Assembly: GCF_021698975.1 (NCBI RefSeq)
Contig: NZ_SSXA01000010.1
Span: 1-64,000, forward strand
Length of the DNA: 64,000 bases
From: Blastococcus sp. KM273128
GTDB lineage: Bacteria; Actinomycetota; Actinomycetes; Mycobacteriales; Geodermatophilaceae
Direction: 5' to 3'
Shown here: positions 16,521-25,085 of the stretch, in pieces
Numbering within the stretch: the stretch's first letter is position 1
Layout of the letters: each line of letters opens with the position of its first letter
Position numbers and translations under genes: made by a program
The notes under the pieces: generated by a model
Told to the model about the DNA's origin: nothing
The model's input: only the letters and a program-made list of their open reading frames with translations
The model's database searches: none

Positions 16521-18605
16521 TCAGGCGGGGAGGGAGGCCACGCCCTCCGGGAGGAACCGGGAGCCGGTGACCCGCTCGGAGACGCCCGTCCGGTCCAGGT
16601 AGGCGGAGATGCCGCCCAGCCAGAACGGCCACCCGGCGCCGAGGATCATGCACAGGTCGATGTCCTGGACCGCCTGCACGACGCCCTCGTCCAGCATCAG
16701 CCGGATCTCCTGCGCCAGCGCGCCCAGCGCCCGCTCGCGCACCTGCTCCTCGGTGAGGGGTGAGTCGCCGGCGAAGGCGTCGGCGAGCTCCGGGTCGACG
16801 ACGCCCGGCTCGACGAAGACGCTCGTCCTGCCCAGCTCGACGATCCGCTTGAGCCCCTCGCCGACGGCGAACCGGTCGGGGAACGCCTCGTGCATGCGCT
16901 CGGCGACGTGCAGCGCCACCGCGGGGCCGACGAGCGAGAGCAGCTCGAACGGCGTCATCGGCAGGCCCAGCGGGTCGAGCGCGCGCTCGGCGACCTCCAC
17001 CGGCGTGCCCTGCTCCACGGCCGAGGTGACCTCGCCGAGGAAGCGGGTGAGCAGCCGGTTGACCACGAACGCCGGGGCGTCCGCGACCAGCACGCAGGAC
17101 TTCTTCAGCGACTTCCCGACGGCGAAGGCGGTGGCCAGCGTCGCGTCGTCGGTCTGCTCGGCCCGGACCACCTCCAGCAGCGGGAGGACGGCGACCGGGT
17201 TGAAGAAGTGCAGCCCGACCACGCGCTCCGGGTGCTCGAGCTTGGCGGCCATCTCGGTCACCGAGAGCGCCGAGGTGTTGGTCGCCAGCACGCACGTGTC
17301 GGACACGACCGCTTCGACTTCTGAGAACACCTGCTGCTTGACCGACATCTCCTCGAAGACGGCCTCGATGACGAGGTCGGCGTCGGCGAAGGCGTCCTTG
17401 GACAGCGAGCCGGTCACCAGGCCCTTGAGCTGGTTGAGCTTGTCGGCGCTCAGCCGGCCGCGCTGGGCCAGCTTGTCCAGCTCGCCGTGGACGTAGGCCA
17501 CACCCTTGTCCACGCGCGCCTGCTCGATGTCGGTGAGCACCACCGGCACCTTGAGCTGGCGGACGAACAGCATGGCCAGCTGCGAGGCCATGAGGCCGGC
17601 GCCGACGACGCCGACCTTGGTGACCTTGCGGGCCAGCGACCTGTCCGGCGCGCCGGCCGGGCGCTTGGCCCGCTTGTTGACCAGGTCGAACGAGTAGAGC
17701 GAGGCCCGCAGCGGGTCGCTCATCAGCAGCTCGGTGAGCGCGTCGTCCTCGGCCGCCGTCCCGGCGGTGAAGGCCTCGCCGTCGACGCCGGCCCGGGCCA
17801 GGTCGAGCAGCTCGACCGACCGGACGGCGCCGGGGGAGGCGTTGCGGGTGCGGCCGGCGACGATCGCCTTCGCCCGCTCGATGGCGCCGTCCCAGGCGGA
17901 CCGGTCGATCTGCGGGCGGGAGACCTGCACCGAGCCGTCGAGGACGCCGACCGCCCACCCGAGCGAGCGCTCGAGGAAGTCGGCCGGCTCGAACAGCGCG
18001 TCGGCGATGCCGAGCTCCGCCGCCTTCGGGGCGGGCGTCATCTTGTTCTGCGCCAGGGCGTTCTCGACGACCACCGTGACGGCCGGGTCGATGCCGATCA
18101 GGTTCGGCAGCAGCTGCGTGCCGCCCCAGCCGGGCACCAGGCCGAGGAAGGCCTCGGGGAAGCCGACGGCGGCACCGGCGCTGATCGTCCGGTAGTGGCA
18201 GTGCAGCGCCAGCTCCAGGCCGCCGCCCAGCGCGACGCCGTTGACGAAGGCGAAGGTCGGGATCGTCGAGTCCTTGAGCCGCCGGAACACCCGGTGGCCG
18301 GTCTCGGCGATCTCCCGCGCCGCGGCGGCGTCGGTCACCGAGGGGACGCCGGAGAGGTCGGCGCCGACGGCGAAGATGAACGGCTTGCCGGTGACGGCGA
18401 TCGCCGCCGGGGCGGGGGAGTGCGCCGCGATCTCGTCCAGCGCGGCGTCCAGCGAGGCCAGCCCGCCGGGACCGAAGGTGGACGGCCGGGTGTGGTCGTG
18501 GCCGTTGTCGAGCGTGATCAGCGCGATCTCGCCGACCAGGCCCGGGTAGGTCAGGAACCGCACCTTGGCGGCGGTCACGACCTCGTTCTCGAAGACGGCG
18601 CTCAC
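16521..18605 (-). CDS. fadB: Fatty-acid oxidation alpha subunit: enoyl-CoA hydratase / 3-hydroxyacyl-CoA dehydrogenase
   Basis: A bifunctional 694-aa beta-oxidation enzyme. Residues about 20-230 are a crotonase domain with the oxyanion-hole pattern FAVGADL and FVNGVALGGGLELALHCHYR. From about residue 320 comes an NAD-binding domain starting KVGVVGAGLMASQLA, with HFFNPVAVLPLLEVV of 3-hydroxyacyl-CoA dehydrogenase, then a C-terminal helical domain. The GTG start overlaps the thiolase stop (GTGA), so the order is fadA then fadB, as in a two-gene trifunctional complex. A much longer upstream open frame is a shadow of the thiolase. Control by the palindrome upstream of fadA is inferred. Confidence 0.93.
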   Translation of the reverse strand: MSAVFENEVVTAAKVRFLTYPGLVGEIALITLDNGHDHTRPSTFGPGGLASLDAALDEIAAHSPAPAAIAVTGKPFIFAVGADLSGVPSVTDAAAAREIAETGHRVFRRLKDSTIPTFAFVNGVALGGGLELALHCHYRTISAGAAVGFPEAFLGLVPGWGGTQLLPNLIGIDPAVTVVVENALAQNKMTPAPKAAELGIADALFEPADFLERSLGWAVGVLDGSVQVSRPQIDRSAWDGAIERAKAIVAGRTRNASPGAVRSVELLDLARAGVDGEAFTAGTAAEDDALTELLMSDPLRASLYSFDLVNKRAKRPAGAPDRSLARKVTKVGVVGAGLMASQLAMLFVRQLKVPVVLTDIEQARVDKGVAYVHGELDKLAQRGRLSADKLNQLKGLVTGSLSKDAFADADLVIEAVFEEMSVKQQVFSEVEAVVSDTCVLATNTSALSVTEMAAKLEHPERVVGLHFFNPVAVLPLLEVVRAEQTDDATLATAFAVGKSLKKSCVLVADAPAFVVNRLLTRFLGEVTSAVEQGTPVEVAERALDPLGLPMTPFELLSLVGPAVALHVAERMHEAFPDRFAVGEGLKRIVELGRTSVFVEPGVVDPELADAFAGDSPLTEEQVRERALGALAQEIRLMLDEGVVQAVQDIDLCMILGAGWPFWLGGISAYLDRTGVSERVTGSRFLPEGVASLPA

Positions 18606-19807
18606 TTGGTGTTGCCCTCCCAGTTCGGGTTCTCCCAGATCACGGTGGCGCCCATGCCGAGGCCCACGCACATGGCGGTGAGGCCGTAGCGGACGTCGGG
18701 GCGCTCGGCGAACTGCCGCGACAGCTGGGTCATCAGGCGGACACCCGAGGAGGCCAGCGGGTGGCCGACGGCGATGGCGCCGCCCCAGGGGTTGACCCGC
18801 TCGTCGTCGTCGGCGATGCCGAAGTGGTCGAGGAACGCCAGCACCTGGACGGCGAAGGCCTCGTTCAGCTCGAACAGGCCGATGTCTTCGATGGTCAGGC
18901 CGGTGCGGGCCAGGGCGCGCTCGGTCGAGGGGACCGGGCCGACGCCCATGACCTCGGGCTCGACGCCCACGAAGCCGTAGCCGACGAGGCGCATCCCGAC
19001 GTTCAGGCCGAGCTCCTCGGCGACGTCCTCGGCGGCCAGCAGGCAGCCGGTGGCACCGTCGTTCAGCCCCGCGGCGTTGCCGGCGGTCACGTGCCCGTGC
19101 GGGCGGAACGGCGTCTTGAGGGTGGACAGGCCCTCGAGGGTGGTCTGCGGCCGGGGCGGCTCGTCGACGGTGGCCACGCCCCAGCCCTGCTCGGCCGAGC
19201 GGGTGGCGACGGGGACCAGCTCCGGCCCGATCTTGCCGTTGGCCAGCGCCTTGGCGAACTTCTGCTGGCTGGCCAGCGCGAACGCGTCGGCGCGCTCCTT
19301 GGTCAGGTGCGGGAAGCGGTCGTGCAGGTTCTCCGCGGTCGAGCCCATGACCAGCGCCGAGGGGTCGACCAGCTTCTCGCTGACGATCCGCGGGTTGGGG
19401 TCGACGCCCTCGCCCATCGGGTGGCGGCCCATGTGCTCGACGCCGCCGGCGATGGCGACGTCGTAGGCGCCGAAGGCGATGCCGCTGGCGGTGGTGGTCA
19501 CGGCGGTCATCGCGCCGGCGCACATGCGGTCGATCGAGTAGCCGGGCACCGACTTCGGCAGCCCCGCCAGCAGGGCGGCGGTGCGGCCCAGGGTCAGGCC
19601 CTGGTCGCCGATCTGGGTGGTGGCGGCGATCGCCACCTCGTCGACGCGGTCGGCCGGCAGCGCCGGGTTGCGGCGCAGCAGCTCGCGGATCACGCGGACG
19701 ACGAGGTCGTCGGCGCGCGTCTCGGCGTAGATGCCCTTCGGGCCGGCCTTGCCGAAGGGGGTGCGCACGCCGTCGACGAAGACGACCTCACGCAGCGAGC
19801 GGGACAT
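18602..19807 (-). CDS. fadA: Acetyl-CoA C-acyltransferase (3-ketoacyl-CoA thiolase)
   Basis: Cleaves 3-ketoacyl-CoA with CoA at the end of each beta-oxidation round. The 401-aa length is typical. The acylated cysteine is in SIDRMCAGAM (about residue 96). The other catalytic motifs are NEAFA, GGAIAVGHPLASSG and the C-terminal CVGLGMG. A clear GGAGGT stands before the ATG. It is first in the operon and is translationally coupled to fadB. The intergenic region upstream holds a GTTACC-N4-GGTAAC palindrome. Confidence 0.94.
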   Translation of the reverse strand: MSRSLREVVFVDGVRTPFGKAGPKGIYAETRADDLVVRVIRELLRRNPALPADRVDEVAIAATTQIGDQGLTLGRTAALLAGLPKSVPGYSIDRMCAGAMTAVTTTASGIAFGAYDVAIAGGVEHMGRHPMGEGVDPNPRIVSEKLVDPSALVMGSTAENLHDRFPHLTKERADAFALASQQKFAKALANGKIGPELVPVATRSAEQGWGVATVDEPPRPQTTLEGLSTLKTPFRPHGHVTAGNAAGLNDGATGCLLAAEDVAEELGLNVGMRLVGYGFVGVEPEVMGVGPVPSTERALARTGLTIEDIGLFELNEAFAVQVLAFLDHFGIADDDERVNPWGGAIAVGHPLASSGVRLMTQLSRQFAERPDVRYGLTAMCVGLGMGATVIWENPNWEGNTK

Positions 19808-19859
19808 GGGACCTCCGCAGGTTTCGGGACCGGGCCCGGGAGGGCGCGGCGGGCTACAA

Positions 19860-19875
19860 GTTACCCGCCGGTAAC
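19860..19875. promoter_or_regulatory. Palindromic operator candidate upstream of fadAB
   Basis: GTTACC-CGCC-GGTAAC is a perfect interrupted palindrome 53 bases upstream of the fadA ATG. Sites of this look are used by TetR-family fatty-acid regulators in Actinobacteria. The regulator is not in the window. Confidence 0.55.
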
Positions 19876-20029
19876 CGGCCGGGCCAAGCGCGGCACGGCC
19901 CCCGTTCGAGGGGGTTCCGGATCACGGTCCGGCAACGGCGCGGGGGTGTGCTTGCGGTCACAAGGAGGTGGCGCGCAAGATGACCCGCCGGAATTTCTCT
20001 GTAACCCCAACGAAATAGAGGTCCCTCTC

Positions 20030-21124
20030 ATGGCGCGACGGCGCACGGTGACGACGGCGATCGCTGCGGCCCTGGTCTTCGGCCTGGCCGCGTGCGGCGG
20101 CGACGACAGCGACGGTGGCAACGGCGGCGGCGGTGGCGGCGGCGAGGCCGCGGCCGGCAAGGTCGGCGTGATCCTCCCCGACACCGCCTCCTCGGCCCGC
20201 TGGGAGTCGGCCGACCGCCCGCTGCTCGAGGCCGCCTTCGAGGAGGCCGGTGTCGAGTACGACATCCAGAACGCGCAGGGCGACGCCCAGCGGATGAGCA
20301 CCATCGCCGAGCAGATGATCACCGAGGGCGTCACCGTCCTGGCGATCACCAACCTCGACTCGGCCTCGGGTGCGGCGATCCAGCGCCAGGCCGAGCAGCA
20401 GGGCGTGCAGACGATCGACTACGACCGGCTCACCCTGGGCGGCGAGAGCGACTACTACGTCTCGTTCGACAACACCGAGGTCGGCCGCCTGCAGGGCGAG
20501 GGCCTGGCGCAGTGCCTCGGCGACGAGCCGGCGAACATCGCCTTCCTCAACGGCTCGCCCGACGACAACAACGCCACGCTGTTCTCGCAGGGCGCGCACG
20601 AGGTCCTCGACGAGATGGACCAGTACACGCAGGTCGCCGAGCAGGCCGTGCCGGAGTGGGACAACCAGCAGGCCGCCACGATCTTCGAGCAGATGTACAC
20701 CCAGGCCGGCGGTGACATCCAGGGCGTGCTCGCCGCGAACGACGGCCTGGCCAACGCCGTCGTCTCGATCCTGGCCCGCAACAACGTGGCCGGGCAGGTG
20801 CCGGTGACCGGTCAGGACGCGACGGTCGAGGGGCTGCAGAACATCCTCTCGGGCGAGCAGTGCATGACCGTCTACAAGCCGATCGCCGACGAGGCGCAGG
20901 CCCTGGCCGACCTGGCCGTGGCCCTGGTCAACGGCGAGGAGCCCGAGGTCGACGGCTCGGTCGAGGATCCTGAGGGTCAGCGCGAGGTCCCCTCGGTGCT
21001 GCTCGAGCCGGTCTCGATCTTCCGGGACAACGTGAAGCAGGTCATCGACGACGGCTACCAGACCGCCGCCGACGTCTGCACCGGTGAGTACGCCGCCGCC
21101 TGCACCGAGCTCGGCATCTCCTGA
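20030..21124 (+). CDS. Sugar ABC transporter substrate-binding lipoprotein
   Basis: A 364-aa periplasmic-binding-protein-1 family lipoprotein. The signal peptide ends in the lipobox LAAC (cysteine near residue 23), followed by a Gly/Asp linker (GGDDSDGGNGGGGGGG). The binding domain contains VGVILPDTASSARWESADRP and AITNLDSASGAAIQRQAEQQGVQ, and a hinge region with GVLAANDGLANAVVSIL and PVTGQDATVEGLQNILSG. It resembles xylose-binding XylF more than ribose-binding proteins. The SD (GAGGT) lies inside a small AGAGG-TC-CCTCT palindrome just before the ATG. First gene of a three-gene importer; two hairpins follow it. Confidence 0.9.
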   Translation: MARRRTVTTAIAAALVFGLAACGGDDSDGGNGGGGGGGEAAAGKVGVILPDTASSARWESADRPLLEAAFEEAGVEYDIQNAQGDAQRMSTIAEQMITEGVTVLAITNLDSASGAAIQRQAEQQGVQTIDYDRLTLGGESDYYVSFDNTEVGRLQGEGLAQCLGDEPANIAFLNGSPDDNNATLFSQGAHEVLDEMDQYTQVAEQAVPEWDNQQAATIFEQMYTQAGGDIQGVLAANDGLANAVVSILARNNVAGQVPVTGQDATVEGLQNILSGEQCMTVYKPIADEAQALADLAVALVNGEEPEVDGSVEDPEGQREVPSVLLEPVSIFRDNVKQVIDDGYQTAADVCTGEYAAACTELGIS

Positions 21125-21131
21125 GCCATCC

Positions 21132-21164
21132 GGCCGGGGCACCCCTTCCGCGGGTGCCCCGGCC
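21132..21164 (+). terminator. Hairpin after the substrate-binding gene
   Basis: GGCCGGGGCACCC pairs with GGGTGCCCCGGCC, 13 bp with a seven-base loop. It begins eight bases after the stop and would stop most transcripts, or stabilise the binding-protein mRNA. Confidence 0.7.
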
Positions 21165-21172
21165 GCGTGCTT

Positions 21173-21212
21173 CCGCCCTGCCGCCCCGGCTCGCCCGGGG
21201 CCGGCAGGGCGG
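21173..21212 (+). terminator. Second hairpin before the ABC ATPase gene
   Basis: CCGCCCTGCCG pairs with CGGCAGGGCGG, extended by CCCC/GGGG with one bulged base. With the preceding hairpin it forms a double stop between the binding protein and the ATPase, which would give excess binding protein over transporter. Confidence 0.6.
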
Positions 21213-21214
21213 CC

Positions 21215-21220
21215 TATCGT
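21215..21220 (+). promoter_or_regulatory. -10-like hexamer between the hairpins and the ATPase gene
   Basis: TATCGT lies 46 bases before the ATPase GTG, directly after the second hairpin. It could be an internal promoter that restores transcription of the transporter genes. Confidence 0.3.
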
Positions 21221-21266
21221 CCCGCCACGGTCTCCACCGACCGTTCCCTGCTGGAAGGACGCAGCG

Positions 21267-22076
21267 GTGTCCGCACTCGAACAGACCCCTCCCACCTCCT
21301 CGACCCTCGAGCGGCCCACGCTGAGCCTGCGGGGGGTCAACAAGAGCTTCGGGGCCGTCCAGGTCCTGCACGACGTCCACCTCGACGTCTACCCCGGCAA
21401 GGTCACCGCGCTGGTCGGTGACAACGGCGCCGGCAAGAGCACGCTGATCAAGTCCATCGCCGGCATCCACCCCATCGACTCGGGCACCGTCGAGTTCGAG
21501 GGCAAGCCGGTGCAGCTCAACGGCCCCCGCGACGCCGCTCGACTGGGGATCGAGGTCGTCTACCAGGACCTCGCGCTGGCCGACAACCTCGACGTCGTCC
21601 AGAACATGTTCCTGGGCCGCGAGCGCAAGCGCGGCGTGGTCCTCGACGAGGCCTCGATGGAGGAGGCCGCGCGGGACACGCTGACCAAGCTCTCGGTGCG
21701 CACGCTGAAGTCGGTGCGCCAGCTGGTGTCCAGCCTGTCCGGTGGCCAGCGGCAGACCGTGGCGATCGCCAAGGCCGTGCTCTGGGAGTCCAAGCTCGTC
21801 ATCCTCGACGAGCCGACCGCCGCGCTGGGCGTCGCCCAGACCCGGCAGGTGCTCGACCTGGTGCGGCGGCTCGCCGACACCGGTCACGCCGTCGTCTTCA
21901 TCACCCACAACATGGTCGACGTCTTCGAGGTCGCCGACCGCGTCGCCGCCCTGTACCTGGGCCGCGTCGCCGCCGACGTCCCGATCTCCGAGGTCGACCG
22001 CACCCAGGTCATCGAGCTGATCACCTCCGGCCGCTCCGGCGAGCTGGGGCTCGCGTCCGACGCGCTCGAGGACTGA
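21267..22076 (+). CDS. Sugar ABC transporter ATP-binding protein (single domain)
   Basis: A 269-aa ATPase with Walker A GDNGAGKST, Q-loop YQDLAL, signature LSGGQRQ, Walker B LVILDEPTAALG and an H-loop (FITHN). Ribose and xylose importers usually have a fused double-ATPase of about 500 aa. This one has a single domain, as in FrcA-type systems, so it probably works as a homodimer. The GTG start has GGAAGG about eight bases upstream. Ten bases separate it from the permease gene. Confidence 0.92.
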   Translation: MSALEQTPPTSSTLERPTLSLRGVNKSFGAVQVLHDVHLDVYPGKVTALVGDNGAGKSTLIKSIAGIHPIDSGTVEFEGKPVQLNGPRDAARLGIEVVYQDLALADNLDVVQNMFLGRERKRGVVLDEASMEEAARDTLTKLSVRTLKSVRQLVSSLSGGQRQTVAIAKAVLWESKLVILDEPTAALGVAQTRQVLDLVRRLADTGHAVVFITHNMVDVFEVADRVAALYLGRVAADVPISEVDRTQVIELITSGRSGELGLASDALED

Positions 22077-22086
22077 GAGGACCCCC

Positions 22087-23373
22087 ATGTCGAGCAACAC
22101 CCTGACCGCCGCCGAGGCCAGCGGTCCGCACAAGCCGGCCGCGGGCTTCGAGGGCGACCAGCGGGACAACACCGTCGGCGGCGCCGTCCGCGGCTACCTG
22201 AACAAGCTGCGGGCCGGCGACCTCGGCGCGCTGCCCGCCGTCCTGGGCATCGTCGTCCTGGGCATCCTGTTCACCGCGCTGCGGCCGGACACCTTCCTCA
22301 CCCCGCTGAACCTGGCCAACCTGCTGGTCCAGTCGACGCCGATCATCGTGCTGGCGATGGGCCTGGTCTTCGTCCTGCTCCTGGGCGAGATCGACCTCTC
22401 CGCCGGTGTGGTCAGCGGCGTCTGCTCGGCGGTGCTGGCACAGCTCCTGGTGCAGGCCGGGGTGGCCTGGCCGATCGCCGTGCTGGGCGCGATCGGGGCC
22501 GGCGCCGTCATCGGCGTCTTTACCGGCAGCCTGGTGGGCATCGTCGGCATCCCGTCCTTCGTCGTCACCCTGGCGCTGTTCCTCGGCTTCCAGGGCGTGA
22601 CCCTGCGGCTGATCGGGCAGGGCGGCACCGTGCCGGTGCGCGAGCCGGTGATCCGGGCGCTGGCCAACGAGAACCTGCCGGTCACCCTCGGCTGGATCCT
22701 GGCCGTGCTGGTCGTCGTCGCCTACGCGGCCTTCGAGCTGTGGCGCTGGCGGTCGCAGCGCGCCCGCGGCCTGGCGCACCAGCCGCTGCTCCTCGTGGTG
22801 CTGCGCATCGCGGTGATCGCCGTCGTCGTGTTCGGCGTGACGGCGATCCTGAGCGTGGACCGGGCGCTGGCCGCCGCCATCGACCTCGCCGGTATCCCGT
22901 ACGCGGTGCCGCTGGTGGTCGTGCTGCTGCTGGTGCTCACCTTCGTGCTCTCGCGGACCAGCTTCGGGCGGCACGTCTACGCCGTGGGCGGCAACGCGGA
23001 GGCCGCGCGCCGGGCCGGCATCAACGTGACCCGCATCCGCGTGCTGGCGTTCGTGATCTCGTCGAGCCTCGCGGCGATCAGCGGCATCCTGGCCACCTCG
23101 CGGCTGAGCTCGGTGACGCCGGACGCCGGTGCGGGCAACACGCTGCTGTACGCGGTGGGCGCCGCCGTCATCGGTGGCACCAGCCTCTTCGGTGGCCGCG
23201 GCCGGGCCCGGGACGCCGTCCTCGGTGGTCTGGTCATCGCGATCATCGCCAACGGGCTGGGGCTGCTCGGGGTCGCGGCGTACCTGAACTTCATCATCAC
23301 CGGCGGGGTGCTGCTGCTCGCCGCGAGCGTCGACGCGCTCGCCCGCCGACGGGCCGCCACCGCCCGACGATGA
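22087..23373 (+). CDS. Sugar ABC transporter permease (XylH-like)
   Basis: A 428-aa integral membrane permease of the BPD_transp_2 family. After about 40 polar residues come many hydrophobic segments: LGIVVLGILFTAL, TPIIVLAMGLVFVLLLGEIDLSAG, IAVLGAIGAGAVIGV and others. The conserved cytoplasmic loop SRTSFGRHVYAVGGNAEAAR and the GGTSLFGGRGR turn are characteristic. The inserted segment with LWRWRSQRARG between membrane spans is typical of the XylH branch. The gene ends the operon and is followed by a repeat-rich gap. The substrate is inferred to be a pentose or related monosaccharide. Confidence 0.92.
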   Translation: MSSNTLTAAEASGPHKPAAGFEGDQRDNTVGGAVRGYLNKLRAGDLGALPAVLGIVVLGILFTALRPDTFLTPLNLANLLVQSTPIIVLAMGLVFVLLLGEIDLSAGVVSGVCSAVLAQLLVQAGVAWPIAVLGAIGAGAVIGVFTGSLVGIVGIPSFVVTLALFLGFQGVTLRLIGQGGTVPVREPVIRALANENLPVTLGWILAVLVVVAYAAFELWRWRSQRARGLAHQPLLLVVLRIAVIAVVVFGVTAILSVDRALAAAIDLAGIPYAVPLVVVLLLVLTFVLSRTSFGRHVYAVGGNAEAARRAGINVTRIRVLAFVISSSLAAISGILATSRLSSVTPDAGAGNTLLYAVGAAVIGGTSLFGGRGRARDAVLGGLVIAIIANGLGLLGVAAYLNFIITGGVLLLAASVDALARRRAATARR

Positions 23374-23423
23374 CCCCTGCCGCCCGTCGTGCTCAGCGCC
23401 GGCGGGCGGCAGGCGACCACGCC

Positions 23424-23463
23424 GACGCCGGCGCCGCCCGCACCCGCGGGCGGCGCCGGCGTC
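23424..23463. terminator. Terminator hairpin of the ABC operon, 18-bp perfect stem
   Basis: GACGCCGGCGCCGCCCGC and GCGGGCGGCGCCGGCGTC are exact reverse complements across a four-base loop (ACCC). It stands 50 bases after the permease stop. Confidence 0.75.
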
Positions 23464-23552
23464 GTCGTCCGTCGTCCCGTGACCCCCGCCCAGGATCTCG
23501 GCGCCCGGGGGTCCTCTTCGCGCGCGGGTGGGTTCGGCGCCCGGGGGAGCAT

Positions 23553-23620
23553 GTCGAGCCGCGCCACCGACCGTCGAGCCGCACCAGGGCGCGGCTCGAC
23601 GGTCGGTGGCGCGGCTCGAC
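23553..23620. repeat. 30-bp perfect inverted repeat with a nested decamer
   Basis: The arms 23553-23582 and 23591-23620 are exact reverse complements across an eight-base loop. Each arm starts and ends with GTCGAGCCGC (or its complement), giving four copies of the decamer. It is preceded by two direct copies of GGCGCCCGGGGG. It lies between the convergent permease and RNase D genes. The rest of this gap holds no gene. Confidence 0.9.
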
Positions 23621-23701
23621 CCGCCTGGCAGCAGGTGCCGCCGACCCCCGGAGCGACCGTCGGGGTGACCGTCCCACCGGGCAGCCACCCCGCTGCCGGA
23701 C

Positions 23702-24952
23702 CTAGGCGCGGGTGGCGGCGTCGGCGAGCAGGTCGCGGGCCAGCTCGACCTGCCACTCGCGGGCGCCCCCGGCCCGCAGCGCCTCGGCGACCGCACCCGG
23801 GTCCCGCGGCTCCGGCGGGCTCCACATGATCCGCCGCACCAGGTCGGGGGAGAGGATGTTCTCCACCGGCACCGAGTGCTTCTCCGACAGCTCGGCGAGC
23901 CCGGCCCGCGCGACCTGCAGCCGCGTGGCGGCGGCGGGGTCGCGGTCGGCCCAGCGGTTCACCGGCGGGGGCCCGTCGCCCGGCTTGCTGTGCAGCGGCA
24001 GCTCGTCCTCGGGCAGGGCCTTGCCGCGGGCGAGCGCGTCGAACCAGTGCCGCACCAGGCGGCGGTTGGCCCGGCCGCGGAACACGGGCAGCTCCAGCAG
24101 GGCGCCCTCGTTCTTCGGATCGGCCTGGACGGCGGCGACCATCGCCGAGTCGGGCAGCACCCGGCCGGGGGCGACGTCCCGCTTGCGGGCCAGCTCGTCG
24201 CGCGCCTCCCAGATGGCCCGGAGCATGCCGAGCTGCCGGCGGCTGCGCAGGCCGTGGACGCCGGACGTGCGCCGCCACGGGTCCTGCCTCGGCGCGGGCG
24301 GGCCGGCGGCGAGGATCGCCTCGAACTCCTGCCGCGCCCACTCCGCCTTGCCCTGTTCCTCGAGGATCGCGGCCAGCGCGTCGCGCAGGTCGACCAGCAC
24401 CTCGACGTCGAGGGCGGCGTAGACCAGCCACTCCTCCGGCAGCGGGCGGGTGCTCCAGTCGGCGGCGGAGTGCCCCTTCTGCAACGAGTAGCCGAGCAGC
24501 GACTCGACGACGGCGCCCAGGCCCACCCGTGGCAGACCGGCGAGCCGGGCGGCCAGCTCGGTGTCGAAGATGCGGGCCGGGACCAGCCCGATCTCGGCCA
24601 GGCAGGGCAGGTCCTGGTTGGCCGCGTGCAGCACCCACTCGACGTCGGCGATCGCGGCCTGCAGCACCGAGAGGTCCGGCAGCGGGATCGGGTCGAGCAG
24701 GCCGGTGCCGGAGCCCTCGCGGCGCAGCTGCACCAGGTAGGCGCGCTGCCCGTAGCGGTAGCCGGAGGCGCGCTCGGCGTCGACGGCGACCGGGCCGGTG
24801 CCGCCGCGCAGCGCCTCGGCGTACTCGACCAGCTGCGTGGAGGTCTCGATGACCGGCGGCAGCCCGTCGCGGGGGGCCAGCAGCGGGATCGCCTCGGGGC
24901 CCTCGGGGGCCGCCGGGTCCTGCGGTGGCCGGGGAGTGGGGTCGGTGCTCAG
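23702..24952 (-). CDS. rnd: RNase D (3'-5' exoribonuclease), probable CTG start
   Basis: A DEDD-family exoribonuclease acting on tRNA precursors and structured RNA, with a C-terminal HRDC domain. The first ATG or GTG in frame is at 24733, but starting there would lose the catalytic DAE box (VAVDAERASGYRYG), which is encoded upstream. The frame continues to a CTG at 24952 with AAGGTGG eight bases before it, giving 416 aa, with D58 and E60 as motif I. Further motifs are WVLHAANQDLPCL (II) and LLGYSLQKGHSAADWSTRPL with a later tyrosine/aspartate (III). M. tuberculosis Rv2681 is similar in length and lies next to the DUF3000 gene as here. Confidence 0.85.
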   Translation of the reverse strand: MSTDPTPRPPQDPAAPEGPEAIPLLAPRDGLPPVIETSTQLVEYAEALRGGTGPVAVDAERASGYRYGQRAYLVQLRREGSGTGLLDPIPLPDLSVLQAAIADVEWVLHAANQDLPCLAEIGLVPARIFDTELAARLAGLPRVGLGAVVESLLGYSLQKGHSAADWSTRPLPEEWLVYAALDVEVLVDLRDALAAILEEQGKAEWARQEFEAILAAGPPAPRQDPWRRTSGVHGLRSRRQLGMLRAIWEARDELARKRDVAPGRVLPDSAMVAAVQADPKNEGALLELPVFRGRANRRLVRHWFDALARGKALPEDELPLHSKPGDGPPPVNRWADRDPAAATRLQVARAGLAELSEKHSVPVENILSPDLVRRIMWSPPEPRDPGAVAEALRAGGAREWQVELARDLLADAATRA

Positions 24953-25085
24953 TTGCCGTCCACCTTCTTGCCGGTCCTCGTCGTTCGGTCCACCGGCGCC
25001 CGGGCCGAGGGCCGCCGCGACGATCGCGCCGATCCGAGGGGAGCACCGGCTCAGGCGGGCTCGGTGCCGCTGTGCCGCACCGATG

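Noticed and set aside
16521-19523. A 1000-residue open frame reaching far into the thiolase gene
   Set aside because: Only the part from GTG 18605 matches FadB. The extension is Arg/Gly/His-rich antisense-frame noise over the real thiolase.
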